A stretch of 64,000 nucleotides of DNA from NCBI GenBank assembly GCA_045807765.1, contig JBJMGU010000207.1, positions 1 to 64,000 of the forward strand, written 5' to 3'. The DNA is from DATENM01 sp045807765 (GTDB lineage: Bacteria; Acidobacteriota; Blastocatellia; UBA7656). The notes below the pieces were generated by a model. It made no database searches. It saw nothing but the letters and a program-made list of their open reading frames with translations, and was not told the origin of the DNA. This document shows, piece by piece, positions 59,912 to 64,000 of this stretch. A program made the position numbers and the translations under genes. How positions within the stretch are numbered: the first letter of the stretch is position 1; every line of letters begins with the position of its first letter.

Positions 59912-60820
59912 ATGCCGAAAAAAGCGCACAGACAACGCATCCTGACGCGCAGTTTCATGTCATTCATGGACAATGACCTGACGACGGCGGCAGCGGCGGT
60001 CTCGTATTTCTCGATGCTGACGCTGTTTCCGATGCTGCTTCTGCTGCTCACCATCGGCAACCACCTGCTCGGCCCGGCGACCGTCGAGAAGTACATCATC
60101 GGTCAGGTGCTCGCCTTCCTGCCGGGAGCGCAGAGCTTCGTGCGCAAGAACCTCGAATCGATCAGCAATATTTCGTCGGGCGTCATCATCAGTTGCGTCA
60201 CCGTCATGCTGTGGGCGGCGTCGTGGATGTTCACGGTTATCGAGAAAGCCTTGAACCGCGTCTGGGGCACCTACCCGCGCGCCTTCCTGCGCGGGCGCGC
60301 ATGGAACATCGCTGTGATGGGCTCAATCTTCGCGCTGCTCGGCGCATCGGCCTTGTTCACAGCTTTCGTCACCGGCGCACAGGCAGCGGCACAGCGCATC
60401 CCGCTCAAGCTCGGCCCGTGGATCACGCCATTTTCCGAGTTCGCCTGGCAGATGGTCTTCATCCTGGTCAGCCTTGCGGTGACCGTCACGCTGTTCACCT
60501 TGCTCTACAAGCTGCTGCCGAATACGCATGTGCCCTTTGTCGAGGCGCTGACCGGCGCGGTGCTGGCCGGGGTCTTGTGGGAAGCGGCCAAGTTCGGCTT
60601 CGCCTACCTGCTGCCTTACTTTCACTACGACCTGCTGTATGGCTCAATCGGCGCGGGCGTGGCGCTGCTGTCGTGGGTTTACCTGTCGAGCGTCATCATG
60701 CTCTTTGGCGCGCAGTTCACGGCGCTGGTGCATCGCGACCACCTCTACGAAGGAGCGCACAAGAAACCGCGCGACAGCACCGGCGACCTGCCCGCTGAAG
60801 AAGTGAAGATCGAAGGATGA
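59912..60820 (+). CDS. YihY/BrkB family inner-membrane protein (UPF0761)
   Basis: A 302-residue membrane protein with five or six hydrophobic helices. The start DNDLTTAAAAVSYFSMLTLFPMLLLLL is the family hallmark (helix 1 with A-x-x-YF-x-x-x-SLFP), followed by MLWAASWMFTVIEKALNRVWG, FTLLYKLLPNTHVPFVEALTGA and YGSIGAGVALLSWVYLSSVIMLFGAQF. Members were once annotated as RNase BN; that assignment is wrong, and the true role (possibly export or envelope) is unknown. ATG 59912 opens the conserved region; an in-frame ATG at 59837 would add 25 residues. It diverges from the DUF3142 gene. Confidence 0.85.
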   Translation: MPKKAHRQRILTRSFMSFMDNDLTTAAAAVSYFSMLTLFPMLLLLLTIGNHLLGPATVEKYIIGQVLAFLPGAQSFVRKNLESISNISSGVIISCVTVMLWAASWMFTVIEKALNRVWGTYPRAFLRGRAWNIAVMGSIFALLGASALFTAFVTGAQAAAQRIPLKLGPWITPFSEFAWQMVFILVSLAVTVTLFTLLYKLLPNTHVPFVEALTGAVLAGVLWEAAKFGFAYLLPYFHYDLLYGSIGAGVALLSWVYLSSVIMLFGAQFTALVHRDHLYEGAHKKPRDSTGDLPAEEVKIEG

Positions 60821-60821
60821 A

Positions 60822-60862
60822 CGGCTTTGACGCGGCGCCGCGGCGCCGCGGCGAGAGAGCCG
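60822..60862. repeat. 20-bp perfect palindrome in a hairpin before queA
   Basis: CGCGGCGCCGCGGCGCCGCG (60831-60850) equals its own reverse complement, and CGGCT (60822-60826) pairs with AGCCG (60858-60862) outside it. It sits in the 69-base gap after the YihY stop. It may terminate transcription or be a cruciform; there is no T tract. Confidence 0.5.
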
Positions 60863-60889
60863 CATTGAATCTGTCGCCGCGTCACAGTA

Positions 60890-61951
60890 ATGCTGGTTTC
60901 CGATTTCGATTACGAGTTGCCCGAACGATTGATCGCGCAGGAGCCGGCAGCGCGGCGCGACCAGTCGCGGCTGCTGGTCGTTGAGCGAGCGGCGCAGGCA
61001 TTCAGCGATACGAGCTTCGATCATCTGCCGGAGTATCTGCGCGCCGGTGATCTGCTGGTCTTGAACAACACGCGAGTCTTTCCGGCGCGGCTCATCGGCA
61101 GGCGGCTTAGGAAGACGCCGCGCGGCGAGATAATCCTCGGCGGGCGCGTCGAGATTTTTTTGACTGATCGCCTGGAGCCGCTCGTCTGGGAAGCTCTGGT
61201 GCGGCCCGGCAGACATTTGCTGCCCGGCGCTGAAGTTGAATTCGCGCGCGGCAAGCTCACCGCCGAAATCGTCGAGTGGCGCCAGCATGGTCGCCGCATC
61301 GTGCGCTTTCACGCCGCCGGCGATTTTGACGAGATCATTGATCGCATCGGGCGCACGCCGCTGCCGCCTTACATCAAGCGCGACGAAGAAGACCGGCTGG
61401 ATCACGAGCGCTATCAAACGGTCTACGCCCGCGAGCGCGGCGCGGTGGCGGCGCCGACCGCCGGGTTGCACTTCACGCCCGAGCTGCTTGATCGCATCCG
61501 CGCTCGCGGCGTCGAAGTGATCGAGATTACGCTGCACGTCGGCTACGGCACATTCCAGCCCATCCGTGTTGAGTGCGTCGAAGCGCATCGCATCGAAGCC
61601 GAGCGCTACGAGATCAGCGAAGCGGCGGCAGCGGCAATCAACCGCGCGCTCGCCGAAGGTCGTCGATTGGTCGCTGTCGGCACGACGACGACGCGAGCGC
61701 TGGAATCGGCCTGCCGGCGCGATACCTCTGCGGTGGCCCCCGGAAAAGCGACTACCGAGCTGTTCATCTATCCCGGTTTTCATTTCCGCGTTATCGGCGG
61801 ACTCGTCACCAACTTTCATCTACCGCAATCGTCGCTGCTGATGCTGGTGTCGGCCTTCGGCGGGCGCGATCTTGTTTTGCAAGCGTACCGCCACGCGGTC
61901 GAGCGCGACTATCGCTTCTACAGCTACGGCGACGCGATGTTGATTTTGTAA
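60890..61951 (+). CDS. queA: S-adenosylmethionine:tRNA ribosyltransferase-isomerase
   Basis: Transfers and isomerises the ribosyl part of S-adenosylmethionine to make epoxyqueuosine in tRNA wobble position 34. The 353-residue protein shows all family landmarks: DFDYELPERLIAQEPA start, LLVLNNTRVFPARLIG, GRTPLPPYIKR, DHERYQTVYA, GAVAAPTAGLHFTPELL, ITLHVGYGTFQPI, and LVTNFHLPQSSLLMLVSAF near the end. Length is normal. ATG 60890 is directly followed by the conserved N-terminus. Other queuosine genes are not in the window. Confidence 0.95.
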   Translation: MLVSDFDYELPERLIAQEPAARRDQSRLLVVERAAQAFSDTSFDHLPEYLRAGDLLVLNNTRVFPARLIGRRLRKTPRGEIILGGRVEIFLTDRLEPLVWEALVRPGRHLLPGAEVEFARGKLTAEIVEWRQHGRRIVRFHAAGDFDEIIDRIGRTPLPPYIKRDEEDRLDHERYQTVYARERGAVAAPTAGLHFTPELLDRIRARGVEVIEITLHVGYGTFQPIRVECVEAHRIEAERYEISEAAAAAINRALAEGRRLVAVGTTTTRALESACRRDTSAVAPGKATTELFIYPGFHFRVIGGLVTNFHLPQSSLLMLVSAFGGRDLVLQAYRHAVERDYRFYSYGDAMLIL

Positions 61952-62007
61952 GCGGCGTCGAAATGTTAAAGAGATTACAGGCGAAGTAACAGCCACTCCT
62001 TCTTCGC

Positions 62008-62808
62008 TCAGGACCAATCGGAACACGGTTTCGGCTGATCCGAAGAGGTCGTGACCGGAACGAAGGCGCGCTTGCGGATTTCCGCTTTCCGCGATTCTGC
62101 CGCCACCCGCGCCCTGCGCGCAGATTCGAGCACCGCTGACTGTGAGACGCCGCCCGTAATCATTCCCATTGCCGTCGCGTGCCGCATGCGCTCTACGTCC
62201 GACTTCAACACAAATTCCCGCTGCACCCTTTGTATTAACAGCAGCAGTTGACGCCAGTACAACACGCCTGCCGACGTAGTCCGCCGCGTGGGCAACTGGG
62301 CCTGCGGGATCTCGGTCGCCTGCTGGTCAACGCGGTTGATGTTTTCGGTAATCATCATGCGCGCGTCATGTTCCGCATTTTCCACCTCTGACTTCAACCA
62401 GACCAACTCGCGGAAGTCGGCTTCCGTGATCTTCATCCCGGCGAGCGCCTGCGCCGCTTTCGGGTTTTTCAGAATTGACGCCAGGTGTTCGCTGGCGCGC
62501 GGAGTAACACAGTCGTCAAACCCAAGTTGTACTGCACGACCGAGCGCGGCGATTGCATTGTCAGTATCGTTCAGCGTTCCATACAGTTCGGCTATCTCAT
62601 ATTCGCATCCCGCCTTGAGCCATGCCGGCGTTCCCGGCTGTGCTTCCAGACTCCTGTAACTGTTGATTGCCTCACGATACTGTTTGTTGCCGGTTAGGTC
62701 AGCGGGCTTCATCAATTGATCAGTGTAATCCTGCCGTTCAGTCTGCGCGGGTGCGCCGGCTAGCAACGAAATCAGAAAGATCAAGATCAACACAGTACGG
62801 AACATCAC
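62008..62808 (-). CDS. secreted TPR-containing hypothetical protein
   Basis: A 266-residue exported protein with signal peptide (TVLILIFLISLLAGAPAQ). Residues 40-110 contain two TPR-like helix pairs (KQYREAINSYRSLEAQPG, YEIAELYGTLNDTDNAIAAL). The middle (about 115-215) is helical and polar; the C-terminus is Lys/Arg-rich. A single Cys pair (C68, and C in FDDCVTP) might form a disulfide. I do not recognise a named family. It is convergent with queA (57 bases) and diverges from the amidase gene. Confidence 0.68.
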   Translation of the reverse strand: MMFRTVLILIFLISLLAGAPAQTERQDYTDQLMKPADLTGNKQYREAINSYRSLEAQPGTPAWLKAGCEYEIAELYGTLNDTDNAIAALGRAVQLGFDDCVTPRASEHLASILKNPKAAQALAGMKITEADFRELVWLKSEVENAEHDARMMITENINRVDQQATEIPQAQLPTRRTTSAGVLYWRQLLLLIQRVQREFVLKSDVERMRHATAMGMITGGVSQSAVLESARRARVAAESRKAEIRKRAFVPVTTSSDQPKPCSDWS

Positions 62809-62945
62809 GGTCTCCTTGCCTTACAAAGTTATGGCTATCATTGGGATTGCAAGCGTCCTACGGTATAGCTTCAGTTTATTCCGATCTGACCAGTGAAGGG
62901 AATAGTGGCTTGGAGAGTGCGAGAAGTTTTGTGTAAGCTTTCTCT

Positions 62946-63842
62946 ATGCAGAACGCAGAGAAATTCGCCGTCGGGCTGGTGCAGATGTCGGTCACCCCTG
63001 ATCTCGACGCCAACCTTGAGAAAGCGGCGGCGCGCGTCGAAGAGGCGGCCAAACAAGGGGCACAGGTCATCTGTCTGCCAGAGCTGTTTCGCTCGCAGTA
63101 CTTCTGTCAGAAAGAAGACGCCGCGCTGTTTGATCTCGCCGAATCGGTGCCTGGCCCTTCGACTGAAGCGCTCGCGCGCGTCGCCCGCGACCGTAAAGTG
63201 ACTGTCATTGCGCCGATCTTCGAGCGCCGCGCTCCGGGCCTCTATCACAACAGCGCCGCGATCATTGATTCCGAAGGCAAGATCACCGGCATCTATCGCA
63301 AGATGCACATCCCGGACGACCCGGCCTATTACGAGAAGTTCTACTTCACGCCGGGCGACCTCGGCTTTCGCGCCTTTGATACGAGCGTCGGGCGCATCGG
63401 CACGTTGATCTGCTGGGATCAGTGGTATCCCGAAGGCGCGCGGCTGACGGCGCTGCGCGGCGCGAACGTCCTCTTCTACCCGACGGCCATCGGCTGGCAT
63501 CCGCACGAGAAGGACGAGTTCGGCGTACAGCAACGCGACGCCTGGCGCACCATCCAACGCGCCCACGCCATTGCCAATGGCGTCTATGTCGCGGCGGTCA
63601 ATCGCGTCGGCCACGAGAGCCCCGCGGGCGGGGCGGGCGTCGAATTCTGGGGCACGTCATTTATCGCCGACCCGTTCGGCGTCGTCATCAAGGAAGCCTC
63701 GACCGATCAAGAAGAGATCCTCATCAGCGAAGTGGACAACCGGCGCATCGAAGACGTGCGGCGCAACTGGCCTTTTCTGCGCGACCGCCGCATCGATGCC
63801 TACGGTGGCATCGAGCGCCGCTTCCTCGACGATCAGCAATGA
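62946..63842 (+). CDS. aguB: N-carbamoylputrescine amidase
   Basis: Hydrolyses N-carbamoylputrescine to putrescine, ammonia and CO2, the last step of the agmatine deiminase route. The 298-residue nitrilase-fold enzyme has the catalytic Glu in VICLPELFRSQYFCQ, the Lys in YRKMHIPDDP and the Cys in LICWDQWYPEGARL. The substrate-pocket EKFYFTPGDLGF and QRAHAIANGVYVAAVNRVG are typical of plant and bacterial AguB. Its stop overlaps the agmatine deiminase start by four bases, confirming the pathway assignment. Confidence 0.93.
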   Translation: MQNAEKFAVGLVQMSVTPDLDANLEKAAARVEEAAKQGAQVICLPELFRSQYFCQKEDAALFDLAESVPGPSTEALARVARDRKVTVIAPIFERRAPGLYHNSAAIIDSEGKITGIYRKMHIPDDPAYYEKFYFTPGDLGFRAFDTSVGRIGTLICWDQWYPEGARLTALRGANVLFYPTAIGWHPHEKDEFGVQQRDAWRTIQRAHAIANGVYVAAVNRVGHESPAGGAGVEFWGTSFIADPFGVVIKEASTDQEEILISEVDNRRIEDVRRNWPFLRDRRIDAYGGIERRFLDDQQ

Positions 63843-64000
63843 AGGTGACGAAAGCGCCCGCACCCGACAACCCATCGTCGTCCTACTTGATGCCTGCCGA
63901 ATGGCAGCGCCACGAAGCCACCTGGATCGGCTGGCCGCACAACCGCACAGACTGGCCCGGCAAGCTCACGCCCATCCAATGGGTCTACGGCGAGATCACG
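63839..64000 (+). CDS. aguA: agmatine deiminase, 5' part only
   Basis: Converts agmatine to N-carbamoylputrescine and ammonia. The window ends after 54 codons, but these already show the family start: YLMPAEWQRHEATWIGWPHN, then DWPGKLTPIQWVYGEI, matching the N-terminus of AguA. The ATG overlaps the aguB stop (ATGA). The catalytic core is beyond the window, so integrity cannot be judged. Confidence 0.88.
   Translation, partial: MKVTKAPAPDNPSSSYLMPAEWQRHEATWIGWPHNRTDWPGKLTPIQWVYGEIT

Noticed and set aside
59912..60820. Ribonuclease BN
   Set aside because: YihY-family proteins were misassigned as RNase BN; this one is an integral membrane protein without nuclease motifs.

Overview
The window is GC-rich bacterial chromosome with short intergenic gaps, many secreted TPR and carboxypeptidase-regulatory-like proteins, FHA/zinc-ribbon signalling proteins and no phage or conjugative machinery. 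The gene mix and protein style fit Acidobacteriota, probably a Blastocatellia-like lineage; this is inference, because there is no rRNA or other phylogenetic marker here. A decayed transposase beside a tRNA-Arg gene at the left edge is the only mobile-element trace.

Layout. 0-2.4 kb: transposase remnant, tRNA-Arg(ACG), endonuclease III-like glycosylase, tRNA-dihydrouridine synthase. 2.4-7.7 kb (minus strand): a phospho-signalling cluster of zinc-ribbon/FHA protein, Ser/Thr kinase with two zinc ribbons and FHA, zinc-ribbon RDD membrane protein, and FHA-GAF-PP2C phosphatase. 7.9-12.2 kb: GreA, CDP-alcohol phosphatidyltransferase, a GspG-like membrane protein, and a biotin carboxylase plus biotin carrier pair. 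12.5-19.8 kb: secreted repeat protein, Clp ATPase with a degenerate second ATPase domain followed by a CesT/YbjN-like protein, CoaE, M20 peptidase, polysaccharide deacetylase. 20-26.4 kb: ATP sulfurylase, a giant hybrid histidine kinase, and an ECF sigma factor coupled to two paralogous small proteins. 26.5-33.3 kb: UMF1-type transporter, Nfu-like Fe-S protein, a radical SAM protein that almost certainly carries selenocysteine, cytochrome c lipoprotein, glycyl-tRNA synthetase, MerR/TipAS regulator. 33.3-42.3 kb: secreted metalloprotease, TPR proteins, M48 peptidase, DUF3857/transglutaminase protein. 42.3-48.9 kb: an ergothioneine locus (egtB divergent from egtD-egtA-ABC transporter). 48.9-64 kb: dienoyl-CoA isomerase-like crotonase, a 1,984-residue alpha-2-macroglobulin, a nucleotidyltransferase pair, envelope proteins, YihY, QueA, and the agmatine-to-putrescine genes, the last cut by the window end.

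Two results stand out. First, the radical SAM gene ends in Cys-TGA-Ala-Glu-Pro; reading TGA as selenocysteine adds a conserved tail (CUAEP) and places a SECIS-like hairpin at the expected distance. Second, the ergothioneine genes sit with a permease fused to a substrate-binding domain and its ATPase, matching the architecture of the EgtUV ergothioneine transporter rather than an osmolyte importer.

A further layer is a set of intergenic inverted repeats whose arms are tandem 6-12-mers, each with its own motif. Two of them (near 4.2 kb and 43.9 kb) share a conserved core. Some run into coding sequence and are translated as termini or linkers of EgtA, the transporter ATPase, EgtB and the DUF3857 protein.
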